From a virus, in IMG/VR virus record IMGVR_UViG_3300031718_000109, positions 1 through 64,000 of that record: DNA of 64,000 bases. One strand, written 5' to 3'. Below the pieces are notes generated by a model that was given only the letters and a program-made list of their open reading frames with translations, did not search any database and was not told the origin of the DNA. Position numbers and translations under genes: made by a program. Below are positions 49,525 to 56,961 of the stretch, piece after piece; within the stretch, counting starts at the first letter, position 1; the number at the start of each line of letters is the position of its first letter.

Positions 49525-49643
49525 ATGCGTAACCGTTGACACCCCGGAACGTCGTAGAGCTCAGCAGTGCACTACCAAGCCACCTTCGGACCAGAGTCAC
49601 AGCCTTCGCAGACGCACGGGAACCACACGCCTTCGGCTGATCG

Positions 49644-49716
49644 AGCCGTTGACGGGAGTCGAACCCGCTACCTCCACGTTGGAAGCGTGGCGCCCTGCCA
49701 GTAGGGCCTCAACGGC
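49644..49716 (-). tRNA. tRNA-Gly (TCC)
   Basis: Acceptor GCCGTTG/CAACGGC, anticodon arm CCACG-CTTCCAA-CGTGG and T-loop TTCGACT. Confidence 0.92.
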
Positions 49717-49718
49717 GT

Positions 49719-49796
49719 GAACCAGCACAGTGATCAACTCGGCTCCGTTACAAGCCTGTCCGGAGACGTCCCCCGGCTCTACGCCCGTACTGTTTC
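49719..49796 (-). ncRNA. structured inter-tRNA element D
   Basis: A 78-base element closed by GAAACAGTAC/GTGCTGGTTC (9 of 10 paired). The hairpin is CCGGGG-GACGT-CTCCGG (49760-49776), and TTGATCACTGTG near the 3' end matches element C. Confidence 0.5.
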
Positions 49797-49877
49797 GCTA
49801 GCACTAGGGGGACCGAACCCCTAAGCCCGTCGGCTGTCCGCCAGGACGTACCACCCACCGTTCCGCTACGTCCGCGC
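49797..49877 (-). other. aberrant class II tRNA-like locus
   Basis: On the - strand AGGGG-TTCGGTC-CCCCT is a good T-arm and AGCC-GACG-GGCT a good variable arm, but the anticodon arm (GTCC-TGGC-GGAC) has a four-base loop and no anticodon can be read. The acceptor strand AGTGCTA has no partner. Instead, a 7-bp inverted repeat GGACGTA/TACGTCC spans 16 bases at the 5' side. It is either a decayed tRNA or an RNA needing unusual processing. Confidence 0.4.
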
Positions 49878-49943
49878 ACCCTATGCGCAAGAGGTTGGGC
49901 GCGCCCAATAAAAACCTCGTAGCTGGGAAGTGACTCCCACTCG

Positions 49944-50016
49944 TGGCGGAGGTAGGACTCGAACCTACGGCCTCTGGGTTATGAGCCCAGCACGCTACCA
50001 ACTGCGCTACTCCGCT
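49944..50016 (-). tRNA. tRNA-Met (CAT), initiator-like
   Basis: The anticodon arm is CTGGG-CTCATAA-CCCAG, with the three G-C pairs next to the loop that mark initiator tRNAs. The first acceptor pair is a mismatch (A1 with C72) in AGCGGAG/CTCCGCC, also an initiator trait. T-loop TTCGAGT. An isoleucine CAT tRNA cannot be fully excluded. Confidence 0.85.
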
Positions 50017-50096
50017 ACGCCGGTGTCCTGCCGCCTGCCTGGGGCAAGGGCACCGGTCCCGGCCTGGAGGGGATCTCCGTTCCCTCCCTGCCGTTG

Positions 50097-50131
50097 CCTC
50101 TATATTACGCTACTCACGGGGGTGGGGGCAA
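50097..50131. promoter_or_regulatory. overlapping divergent promoter signals upstream of the tRNA array
   Basis: On the - strand TTGCCC (50126-50131) and TAATAT (50102-50107) are 18 bases apart and would drive the tRNA array. On the + strand the same bases read TATATTACGCTACTCACG, very close to the phage promoter consensus but without the TGC extension. A + transcript would run antisense to the genes from 50136 on. Confidence 0.5.
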
Positions 50132-50135
50132 ACCC

Positions 50136-50372
50136 CTAACGCGCCCGCTCCACCATCCGCACCGAAGTCACGTACTCCGTCTTCACCGCCAACACCGTCC
50201 GGTGCCGCCAATCCTTGAAGTACACAAACCTAGCGTCATCCCCCTGCGCGTCATTCCCGGCCTTCCAATACAAGGCCTCCACCTTCTCCGCGCGCGGCGT
50301 GGCATGCAGCCCCCCCGGCTCCGTGTACGCGATCTCAAAGGTGTGCATGTCCGTGGCGAGCGCCTCAACCAT
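50136..50372 (-). CDS. small protein of unknown function
   Basis: The 78-residue product has TGAGGA upstream of its ATG. It is beta-rich (DMHTFEIAYTEPGG, TVLAVKTEYVTSVRMVE) with a helix (EKVEALYWKAG). Last gene of the operon that contains the terminases. Confidence 0.55.
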   Translation of the reverse strand: MVEALATDMHTFEIAYTEPGGLHATPRAEKVEALYWKAGNDAQGDDARFVYFKDWRHRTVLAVKTEYVTSVRMVERAR

Positions 50373-50402
50373 GATCAGTCCTCAGTGGTAGATAGTGATG
50401 AT

Positions 50403-50672
50403 CTATGCTTCCGGCCACACCGGCTGCTCCCCCGACCAGTCCGGCGGCAGACTGTCCCAGCCGTGCGCATCCTTGATTGCCGCCACGAGCATCCCGTACA
50501 AGGCGTGCGCAGGAGCCATATGCAGGCCGCTCTGGGCTAGCTGTACGTACCGGGCGCGCTCGGCCTCGTAAAACGCCCTGTGCGCCTCCATAGACGCCTC
50601 CGCAGCGTCCTGTGGCTCAAGGCCCAGAGCTTGCAGCCGCCGGGTACCGCGCACCCGCTCCACCTGACTCAC
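50403..50672 (-). CDS. small helical protein
   Basis: The 89-residue product starts with a GTG overlapping the upstream stop (GTGA). It is helical with repeated Glu/Ala/Arg (DAAEASMEAHRAFYEAERAR) and has a Trp-rich end. Function unknown. Confidence 0.55.
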   Translation of the reverse strand: MSQVERVRGTRRLQALGLEPQDAAEASMEAHRAFYEAERARYVQLAQSGLHMAPAHALYGMLVAAIKDAHGWDSLPPDWSGEQPVWPEA

Positions 50673-51031
50673 GACGGCTCCTCCGGACGCAGCCGACCCA
50701 GAGCGCCCTCAACCGCCCAGTAGCCGAACGCATGCACCAAGTCAGCCAACTGCTGATGCAGATCCGGCAGCGGCATCGTGCCGTCAATCACCCTGTACGG
50801 ATCAACCACCGCAGGGTTGATCCGGTACTTGCTCATCGCGGCGCCGCTATCCCACGCCTTCACGCAGTAGTCCGACAACGCGGAAGCCAGCTCACCCAGA
50901 TCCCCACACATCGGGTACGGCGGATCCAGGCGAACCCGGTAGCGGGTGACCGGGTTGTCCATCTCCACGACGTGGGTGGCGTCATCGCTGAGCTTGTACA
51001 TGGTTGCCGGTACGTAGTCTTCAAGGTTCAT
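50669..51031 (-). CDS. protein of unknown function
   Basis: The 120-residue product (ATG after CAGGGAG) is mixed alpha/beta with DDATHVVEMDNPVTRYRV at the start and a C-terminal helix (DLHQQLADLVHAFGYWAVEGAL). No motif is recognised. Confidence 0.55.
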   Translation of the reverse strand: MNLEDYVPATMYKLSDDATHVVEMDNPVTRYRVRLDPPYPMCGDLGELASALSDYCVKAWDSGAAMSKYRINPAVVDPYRVIDGTMPLPDLHQQLADLVHAFGYWAVEGALGRLRPEEPS

Positions 51032-51098
51032 GTTGGCTCCCTGGTCGGCTTACCCGCCGGTGACGGAGTGTGCCTTTGCGCTGGTCAGCGGGATGCGC

Positions 51099-51368
51099 CT
51101 AATCGTCGATACCGAGTCGCAGAATGTGGTTGATCTCAGTGCGAGTCAGCCGGAACCACTCACCGTGAATACGCCGCGACGCCAGGTCCCGGTGCAGCGA
51201 GTGCTCCAGCTCTCGCGTACCAGGAATGGAGCCCACAACGTGCAGCGGGTCAGCACTCCCAATCTGAAGAGACTTACGCCGCACGCTGGGAGACTCCGAG
51301 TAGCCCACCTTGTACTTGTTCGTGTTGCCGGACCGGATGATATAGATCCGGCCTTCGCCTGATGCCAT
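51099..51368 (-). CDS. GIY-YIG nuclease of the T5orf172 type
   Basis: The chosen ATG gives 89 residues; an upstream GTG at 51404 would add 12. The core reads IYIIRSGNTNKYKVGYS, then RRKSLQIGSADPL and ELEHSLHRDLASRRIHGEWFRL. These are the GIY-YIG-like strand, the LQ region and the E...H...G-EWF end of the T5orf172/Mug113 family. It lies beside the intein-bearing terminase and may be a homing nuclease. Confidence 0.72.
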   Translation of the reverse strand: MASGEGRIYIIRSGNTNKYKVGYSESPSVRRKSLQIGSADPLHVVGSIPGTRELEHSLHRDLASRRIHGEWFRLTRTEINHILRLGIDD

Positions 51369-51451
51369 GATGGCGGTACACACCTTCCAGAGAGGTCGTG
51401 TCACGCCCCGGGACGGTGTCAGCCGTCGCCGGGGTCCTTACTGTTCTTGCC

Positions 51452-53929
51452 CTACTGGTCTGGGGTGGCCCCGCACTTAGGGCACGCCTTGTGATACTCC
51501 GGCAGGAACGCATGCCCGCACCCAGGGCACGTATACGCCCCGTACGCCGCCAGCCAGGAACCCTCCGTCAGGCCGCGCAGCTCCGTCACCGCCCACACCA
51601 GCGCGTCCATCCGGTCCGGGGAAACGCCGATGCCGGGGACGAAGCTGCACAGCTGGTCCTCCAGCTCCGGCAAAGTACCCACGTGATGCATCCGGCCCAT
51701 CTCATACAGGGAAGACACCGGCTCAGCGCGGATCACCTTGCCCCTAGAGGCGTGCACCGTTTTGTACGGGATCTGCGGATCCAACGTCCGCAACGTGTTA
51801 CCAATGTAGTCGCCGCCGTTATTCACCTCAGCGACAATGCAGTCCGCCTTATGGTTCCGGTACACCCAGATAGCCCGGCGCATCACCTCATTAGGCGTAC
51901 CCCGGAAGCTGTAGTCACCCAGCACATACCCGTGATCCCCACAGTGGCCCACCACGACGATGCCGGACTCATCAGACTCATCACCAGAGGTGACCGCAGG
52001 GTCAATAGCCACCACAACCCTGGTGAGCTCCGGAACCTGCCCCTGACCCACCCGGCACTGGTCAATCACACCCCGGCTCCACAGCGCCCCCTCAATGTCC
52101 TCCAGCAGCTCACCCTCAAGCTCCTGACGGCCCAGACGGGAACCCTCATACCGGTGCTTGAGCTCAGCCAGCGCCGTAGCACTCAGGTTCAGTGCGTTCT
52201 CCCACGTGGAGCCACGCGTGACATGCACAGAGCCGTCCCGGCGGCCCACCAGGTCCCGGATCAGCTTCGTAGGCCTAGGCGTCGTAGTCACCACAATGCG
52301 GGGTTTCTCCCCCTTACGCAGCGCAGGGACAAGACCCTCATGCCACGTAGCCTCATACCGCCAGGAGCCGAGCTCGTCGCAGTTGTGTACTAGTGTCCCA
52401 TTTGCAACGAATTCGTGGGCGCCCTCAACCTGAAGGTCAAAGACATCAGCCAGCCCAGCGGGCTCGACCCTCACGACGTCCGTACCGGGTACGGCACAGA
52501 TCCCCGCAGAATCGCTGACGGCCGTCCTTAGGCTCAAACGGGGTTCCGCAGTACTCACACCCAGGGATGCCGAGCCGAGCACGGTTACGGGCCCGTTTGG
52601 CGGCGTCTCCGGCCCGCTGGCGGCACTGGCCGCCGCAGTAGACGGTACGGCGGTCCGGGGGGATGAATCCGGTGCCGCACCACTCACACTCCCGCTCAGG
52701 CAGCGGGGCGTCTCCGCGTTCCCGGTGATCTGCCCGGAACGCGGCAGCCTTGCACTGCGGGGAGCAGTACATGGCGCGCTGTCCCTTGGACATGAACACG
52801 GTGGCGCACACAGTGCAGGTGCGTTCCCGCTCAGGCCGGTCAGCCCAGGAGTCCCGGGCCTTAGCGCTGCGCTGTTCCTGGTACGCAGGGGCGGCGACGC
52901 CACGGGGGTGTTCAAGGTTGTGGAGCCGGATGTGGTCAGCGCGGGTGAGCAGCTGCAAGTTGCCCGGATCATTGTTGGTGACGTCGTGATCGACGTGGTG
53001 GACAACATGGCCGTCGGGCAGGGGCTGCCCGTGTACGCGTTCCCAGACTGCAACGTGCAGCAGGCAGCCGGTGCGGTCTGCGTAGTGGCCGGTGCCCCGG
53101 CCGCGCTGGTACCAGCGCACACCTTCCCACTCGATCCAACGCGGTGGCCCGAAGACGAAGTCCATGCGCTTAGTGTATCTCCATAGCGCAGCGCCCGTGC
53201 TTCCACCCACCCGTGTTGTTCCGTCCAGATGCGATGGTTCCCCGTCACCCGCACACTCGTCCCCGCAGAAGTCACCACCCGCAACACCTCAACATCACGT
53301 TGAGTCATCTGCGTGGCAGTCACCCGGCGCCAGCCCCTACGCGTCCACACCCAGTCACCGGGACGCACATCCTCAATAGGCACGTCCCCCGCGTCCGTGA
53401 GCACTAGCTCCCCGCGCGCCACGCACCAGGCTCCCCAAAGGTTCGCCCCGCGCGCACGTTCCGGCTGGTCAGCGGAGTAACCGTAGATCTTAGAGCCGTT
53501 GGCGAGAATGATCTCCAGCTCGTTACGCCGGTAATTGCCCAGCTCACCCTCACCGATAGCAGCGAGGATCCCCGTGGAACCCTCGATACACACCTTGCGG
53601 GTATCCCGGAACGTAGGCGCAAACACAGCCCACTCCGAGCCCGGCAAACGCAACGCCTGACGCACCAACCACGTACTGCCGACCAGGGACTTACCGAACC
53701 CGCGCCCAGACATCAGCAGCCAGATCACAAACCCGTCATCCACACCCGCACAGCCACACGCGAAACCCTGCGCATCCGGCAGATGATGCCCCGGATGATC
53801 CGGCGGCAACTGCTTAGGGCGGAACGTGTCCGGGAACTTAGCCGCCCTAAGCGCCCCAAGCTGCCGTTGCAGACTTACATACTCATCCCGCTGCGCCTGC
53901 AACGTAGCCAGCTGCTCCCGCAGCATCAT
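51452..53929 (-). CDS. terL: terminase large subunit interrupted by an intein
   Basis: From the ATG at 53929 the protein has 825 residues (a TTG at 53989 would add 20). The N-extein has the ATPase Walker A (LMSGRGFGKS) and a second motif near APTFRDTRK. The intein (348 residues) begins at the Cys of GAW-CVARGELVLT and ends at LVHN. The C-extein starts at C-DELGSW, so the insertion is just before the Walker B acidic pair. The C-extein (309 residues) carries the nuclease domain (VVVAIDPAVTSGDESDESGI) and a C-terminal zinc ribbon (CPGCG...CPKCG). After splicing it packages DNA with the portal. Confidence 0.88.
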   Translation of the reverse strand: MMLREQLATLQAQRDEYVSLQRQLGALRAAKFPDTFRPKQLPPDHPGHHLPDAQGFACGCAGVDDGFVIWLLMSGRGFGKSLVGSTWLVRQALRLPGSEWAVFAPTFRDTRKVCIEGSTGILAAIGEGELGNYRRNELEIILANGSKIYGYSADQPERARGANLWGAWCVARGELVLTDAGDVPIEDVRPGDWVWTRRGWRRVTATQMTQRDVEVLRVVTSAGTSVRVTGNHRIWTEQHGWVEARALRYGDTLSAWTSSSGHRVGSSGKVCAGTSAAGAPATTQTAPAACCTLQSGNAYTGSPCPTAMLSTTSITTSPTMIRATCSCSPALTTSGSTTLNTPVASPPLRTRNSAALRPGTPGLTGLSGNAPALCAPPCSCPRDSAPCTAPRSARLPRSGQITGNAETPRCLSGSVSGAAPDSSPRTAVPSTAAASAASGPETPPNGPVTVLGSASLGVSTAEPRLSLRTAVSDSAGICAVPGTDVVRVEPAGLADVFDLQVEGAHEFVANGTLVHNCDELGSWRYEATWHEGLVPALRKGEKPRIVVTTTPRPTKLIRDLVGRRDGSVHVTRGSTWENALNLSATALAELKHRYEGSRLGRQELEGELLEDIEGALWSRGVIDQCRVGQGQVPELTRVVVAIDPAVTSGDESDESGIVVVGHCGDHGYVLGDYSFRGTPNEVMRRAIWVYRNHKADCIVAEVNNGGDYIGNTLRTLDPQIPYKTVHASRGKVIRAEPVSSLYEMGRMHHVGTLPELEDQLCSFVPGIGVSPDRMDALVWAVTELRGLTEGSWLAAYGAYTCPGCGHAFLPEYHKACPKCGATPDQ
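52382..53425 (-). other. intein in terminase, with endonuclease gene nested in another frame
   Basis: The intein frame has block A (CVARGELVLTDAGDVPIEDV), block B (GTSVRVTGNHRIWT) and blocks F/G (VFDLQVEGAHEFVANGTLVHN then Cys). About 230 residues in its middle are low-complexity (Ser/Thr/Pro/Ala-rich) and are the out-of-frame reading of an HNH gene on the same strand. The intein frame nevertheless has no stop. Its first and last parts form the splicing domain; the middle is a long variable insert. Confidence 0.85.
52446..53165 (-). CDS. HNH endonuclease nested inside the intein
   Basis: Starting at the ATG at 53165 gives 239 residues (a GTG at 53210 is possible). The HNH core is VVHHVDHDVTNNDPGNLQLL...HIRLHN (about residues 52-83). 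Three zinc-knuckle repeats follow: CTVC...YCSPQC, CEWC...YCGGQC and CEYC...FCGDLC. It is read in a different frame from the intein that contains it. It would cut intein-free alleles to spread the intein, or be a free homing nuclease that entered a mini-intein. Confidence 0.82.
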   Translation of the reverse strand: MDFVFGPPRWIEWEGVRWYQRGRGTGHYADRTGCLLHVAVWERVHGQPLPDGHVVHHVDHDVTNNDPGNLQLLTRADHIRLHNLEHPRGVAAPAYQEQRSAKARDSWADRPERERTCTVCATVFMSKGQRAMYCSPQCKAAAFRADHRERGDAPLPERECEWCGTGFIPPDRRTVYCGGQCRQRAGDAAKRARNRARLGIPGCEYCGTPFEPKDGRQRFCGDLCRTRYGRREGRARWAG

Positions 53930-54419
53930 GAGCCTGCTCGGCGGCGATAGCGGCGGTGAGTTCTGCGATGGCGGCGTCAAACGCTCCAACCGTCACCACC
54001 TCCGCTTTGATGTCCACCTTCATGGCCGCGTCCAGCCCCAGGAGTTTCGCTTTCCGTTCCTGGATGGCCAGCAGGTCCCGGCGGGCCCGGGAGTTAGGCG
54101 CCGTGTCATACACAGGGGTGCCGTCCGGGTTGATAGCGATCTTCCCGGACTGAGTGACGTGCGGGTGCTTGGTCAGCACGTCCCGCCACGCCAGAGCACG
54201 CAGAGCTTCCAGCTCCTCAATCTCCCCGGCGATAACCTCATCCATCGTCGCCCGCAGTCGTGCGGCTGCCTGCTGGTAGGCGAGGGACGCGTCTTTGCCT
54301 GCGACGGCTTCTGAGATGCCGAGTTCTCTGGCGATGTCTGCGTAGCGGGCGCCTCTGGCTTTCATGGCGACGACGCGGGCGCGTCGGTCTGCGACTTCTG
54401 CTTGTTTGGCTATGTTCAT
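53883..54419 (-). CDS. terminase small subunit-like protein
   Basis: The 178-residue product starts after CAAGGACCCACC. A HTH lies at about residues 24-55 (ARYADIARELGISEAVAGKDASLAYQQA), followed by a helical part and a C-terminal segment ERKAKLLGLDAAMKVDI, an arrangement typical of small terminases that recognise the packaging site. It overlaps the large subunit gene. Confidence 0.72.
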   Translation of the reverse strand: MNIAKQAEVADRRARVVAMKARGARYADIARELGISEAVAGKDASLAYQQAAARLRATMDEVIAGEIEELEALRALAWRDVLTKHPHVTQSGKIAINPDGTPVYDTAPNSRARRDLLAIQERKAKLLGLDAAMKVDIKAEVVTVGAFDAAIAELTAAIAAEQAHDAAGAAGYVAGAAG

Positions 54420-54486
54420 GGTGGGTCCTTGAAGGGGTTTGCTTGATGCCGTTGCCCGCTGGTGGGGGAAGGTGACTTCCTGCTGG

Positions 54487-54657
54487 TCAGCGGGTTTCGT
54501 CTCCGGGTTGTTGGTTGGTTTTCAGCATGTACGCGATCAGGCGTAGAGCCTCGTCCGGGGTGAATCCGGCGGTGACGTACTGCCGGTACATCTCGTGTGT
54601 CGCGATGGCTGCTTGGAGGAGGGGGTTCATGTCGTTGATGGCGTCTGGTTCGTTCAC
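54487..54657 (-). CDS. small protein of unknown function
   Basis: A GTG overlaps the upstream stop (GTGA) and gives 56 residues: DMNPLLQAAIATHEMYRQYVTAG, then FTPDEALRLIAYML, a small two-helix protein. Coupling to the upstream gene supports translation. Such peptides occur next to small terminase genes in actinophages. Confidence 0.55.
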   Translation of the reverse strand: MNEPDAINDMNPLLQAAIATHEMYRQYVTAGFTPDEALRLIAYMLKTNQQPGDETR

Positions 54658-54929
54658 GGTGGGTCCTCAGGTGGCAGCCGTTTGCGGAGTTTGTTCATGA
54701 GCTCGTGGATGTCTTGGTCCGTGGTGATGCGGGCGCCGTGCATGTGGAACAGTGCCTGCGTGTCACGTTCCCGCCGGTGCCTCTGGGTGATCTCACCGAG
54801 GAGGGCGAGGATCATCCCGTCATCCCAATCGTCATACCTCGGGTCATCCAACGCGGCGGCGAGGGCTTTGACCGCTTGCCGTAGGGTTTTGTTCACCAAC
54901 GCCCACTGTCCTCCGATCCGGTAGGTCAC
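54654..54929 (-). CDS. small helical protein
   Basis: The GTG at 54929 overlaps the upstream stop and gives 91 residues, helical and charged (NKTLRQAVKALAAALDD, MILALLGEITQRHRRERDTQ). Function unknown. Confidence 0.55.
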   Translation of the reverse strand: MTYRIGGQWALVNKTLRQAVKALAAALDDPRYDDWDDGMILALLGEITQRHRRERDTQALFHMHGARITTDQDIHELMNKLRKRLPPEDPP

Positions 54930-55510
54930 TGACCGGCCGTCACCGTCATGTAGGCCAGCGCCAGCCACGCGGCGTCCGCCAGAGCGTTGTGGGTGTCTTT
55001 GGGTTTGTTCGGCAACGGTGGGTTACCTGCGCGGCGCCACAGTTGCATGAACTCATTCGTATACATCGGTATCCCCTGCGGCAGATCAACCATGGGGCCG
55101 AACAGTTGAGCCATGGCTACGTGGTCATACGCGCCGAAGTACGCCCACAGCTGCGGGTCCGTGCGGGCGAGGATGAACTTGCGGACCTCATCCCGGATCA
55201 CCGACTTGGGGACCACGAGAGCGAAGTCCGGGTGGGCCGTGTCCCACTCCCAGTACTTGACCGGGGTGTGCGTGCGCCCGGCCCTGTCCATGGTCTGCCG
55301 CGTGTGGTCATACGCGACTTTCACCGGGAGGTGCGGTAGGACGTTCTGGCTCAGCCACGGATGCGCCACAACCCGGTCGATGGTGTGGTCGTCAGCGGTG
55401 ATGTAGTACAACTGGCCGGTGTGCGGCGGCAAGCTGACCATCCCGAACGACACTAACTCGACCGTCACCCCGTCATCGACGAACTCGGTGTCATAGAAGA
55501 CGTCCGTCAT
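54926..55510 (-). CDS. 3'-5' exoribonuclease-like protein (Rv2179c/DUF5051 type)
   Basis: The ATG overlaps the upstream stop by one base; 194 residues. FYDTEFVDDG near the start supplies the first acidic pair of DEDD exonucleases, VELVSFGMV follows as in Rv2179c-type exoribonucleases, and DTHNALADAAWLA near residue 180 gives the last acidic/His motif. It could degrade RNA 3' ends, including tRNA or mRNA, in infected cells. Confidence 0.75.
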   Translation of the reverse strand: MTDVFYDTEFVDDGVTVELVSFGMVSLPPHTGQLYYITADDHTIDRVVAHPWLSQNVLPHLPVKVAYDHTRQTMDRAGRTHTPVKYWEWDTAHPDFALVVPKSVIRDEVRKFILARTDPQLWAYFGAYDHVAMAQLFGPMVDLPQGIPMYTNEFMQLWRRAGNPPLPNKPKDTHNALADAAWLALAYMTVTAGQ

Positions 55511-55878
55511 CACTGCCCCGTGTACAGGCGCGGGCCTGTCCGGTTCATCAGGTCTTGGCGCAGCTGGTTCAGTTCACACTCCAGGCGGGCGATCTTCCCC
55601 AGCAGCTCCGCCGTCATGGTCTTAGCCACATGCGTCAGGGCCACGTCAGCGGGGAACGGGATCACCACGACCTGCCGCCCTAGCCGCGCGGCCAGTACGT
55701 CCTGATACTCCCTCGCGTCGTTCGGGCTGAGGGCTTCACCGGTCGGGCGGATAAACAACACATCATCCGGATCCAGGGTAACTTTCCCGACCACCGACCA
55801 CTCGGCCGGTAGCTGCTCCAGCTTGTCCAAGCGCGCAGCCAGCGTCCGCAGTACCCGTTCGGCTTCTTCGCTCGTCAT
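55510..55878 (-). CDS. small coiled-coil protein
   Basis: The ATG at 55878 overlaps the upstream stop (ATGA) and gives 122 residues. A helix (EEAERVLRTLAARLDKLEQ) is followed by an alpha/beta middle (GRQVVVIPFPADVAL) and a C-terminal coiled coil (TAELLGKIARLECELNQLRQDL). Function unknown. Confidence 0.55.
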   Translation of the reverse strand: MTSEEAERVLRTLAARLDKLEQLPAEWSVVGKVTLDPDDVLFIRPTGEALSPNDAREYQDVLAARLGRQVVVIPFPADVALTHVAKTMTAELLGKIARLECELNQLRQDLMNRTGPRLYTGQ

Positions 55879-56120
55879 TCGTCTTCCCCCGGGAACGGAT
55901 CGCCCCACTGATCTACAAGATACGTTTGGCCGTGATGGCCGTGGATCGCGAGCACATCCGACAAAGTGCCGTACACGGCGGTTGACGACGTCTTCGTACG
56001 CCACCGCAACGCGCACGAGCCGTCCGAAAACCAGATCCCTTCCGCGACCACGCCTGTACCCGACACGCCGGTGGCGTCCTGTTCGCGGTACAGGTAGAAA
56101 ATCCTGGGTTTACCGGTCAT
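55875..56120 (-). CDS. small beta-rich protein
   Basis: The 81-residue product (RIFYLYREQDATGVSGTGVVAEG...) is an SH3-like beta barrel by pattern, with GIWFSDGSCALRWRT and TAVYGTLSDVLAIHGH. Similar proteins are frequent in actinophages. It overlaps the upstream gene by 11 bases. Confidence 0.55.
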   Translation of the reverse strand: MTGKPRIFYLYREQDATGVSGTGVVAEGIWFSDGSCALRWRTKTSSTAVYGTLSDVLAIHGHHGQTYLVDQWGDPFPGEDE

Positions 56121-56502
56121 GCACATTACACAACGCGGAACCCGGTGCGGCTTGGCGGGGGCAGCGTCCGTCACCGAACGGTTGCAGACACAAACCCTGG
56201 TTGCGGTGCGCTTTCGCCCGGCGGCGTCCGGGGCCGGAAGTGGGGATCAACCGGTCCGCGTTCTGCTGCATCAGCCGCAGCTTGCGGCGCTGATTGCTCA
56301 GTCGGGCTTCGGCTTTGAACAGTTCCGCGAGCTTGCGGTCACGACGACGGCGCCCGTCAGGGTAGCGTTTCGGCAGCCAGTCGGCAGGTTCGGTGCTGAT
56401 CTTCCCGTCCTCAACGGCGGTAACCGTGCGGATCTCGCTGCCGACCTGGATCTGGTCGCCGACGCGGTAACGCCCGTCGCTGTAAATCGTCTCCCCCGTC
56501 AC
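56110..56502 (-). CDS. protein with basic middle and Cys/His end
   Basis: The 130-residue product starts with a GTG overlapping the upstream stop. A beta module (YRVGDQIQVGSEIRTVTAV) leads to a very basic region (KRYPDGRRRRDRK, RRKLRLMQ) and a Cys/His end (CLQPFGDGRCPRQAA...CNVHDR) of possible zinc type. Nucleic-acid binding is plausible. Confidence 0.5.
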   Translation of the reverse strand: MTGETIYSDGRYRVGDQIQVGSEIRTVTAVEDGKISTEPADWLPKRYPDGRRRRDRKLAELFKAEARLSNQRRKLRLMQQNADRLIPTSGPGRRRAKAHRNQGLCLQPFGDGRCPRQAAPGSALCNVHDR

Positions 56503-56930
56503 CTCCCGGCCTCCTCAAGCCACAACCCAGCCTGCGCCAGCGCATTCAACACCATCTCACGGGCATGCGACTTGCCGAGCTTGAGCGCGGCGGCTTTCGC
56601 GTCCGTGATCAGCTCCCGCGCCGACGGCTTAGGACGCGGCAAAGCGTCGGTCGCGATCGACAGGCTCATGCCGGTGAGCGTCTGCGCGTAGAGCGGCATC
56701 TGGACGGCGTTACCCGGGGCGCACGGCAGGCCAGCGGCCGGGGTAACGCCGTTGCCGCCGAGGTAGAGGGTCTGGGCGCCGATGTTACGGATCGTAAGCA
56801 GCGGATAGTCAACAGGCACGGTGTAGTTCACAGGCCACGTCACAGTGATAGGTCCTTGATATGCGGTGTATGTGTGGGGGTCAGTAAGAGTGATGCGCAG
56901 AGGTCCCGGGGGGATAGGCGTCCACGTCAC
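56499..56930 (-). CDS. protein of unknown function, possibly virion-associated
   Basis: The 143-residue product starts with GTG. The N-terminal two thirds are beta-rich (LRITLTDPHTYTAYQGPITV, YPLLTIRNIGAQTLYLGGNG), resembling the small virion proteins near the capsid. The C-terminus is a helix (ARELITDAKAAALKLGKSH). Confidence 0.5.
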   Translation of the reverse strand: MTWTPIPPGPLRITLTDPHTYTAYQGPITVTWPVNYTVPVDYPLLTIRNIGAQTLYLGGNGVTPAAGLPCAPGNAVQMPLYAQTLTGMSLSIATDALPRPKPSARELITDAKAAALKLGKSHAREMVLNALAQAGLWLEEAGR

Positions 56931-56961
56931 GGGCGCACCCCCGGGCAGATGACGCGGCGGG

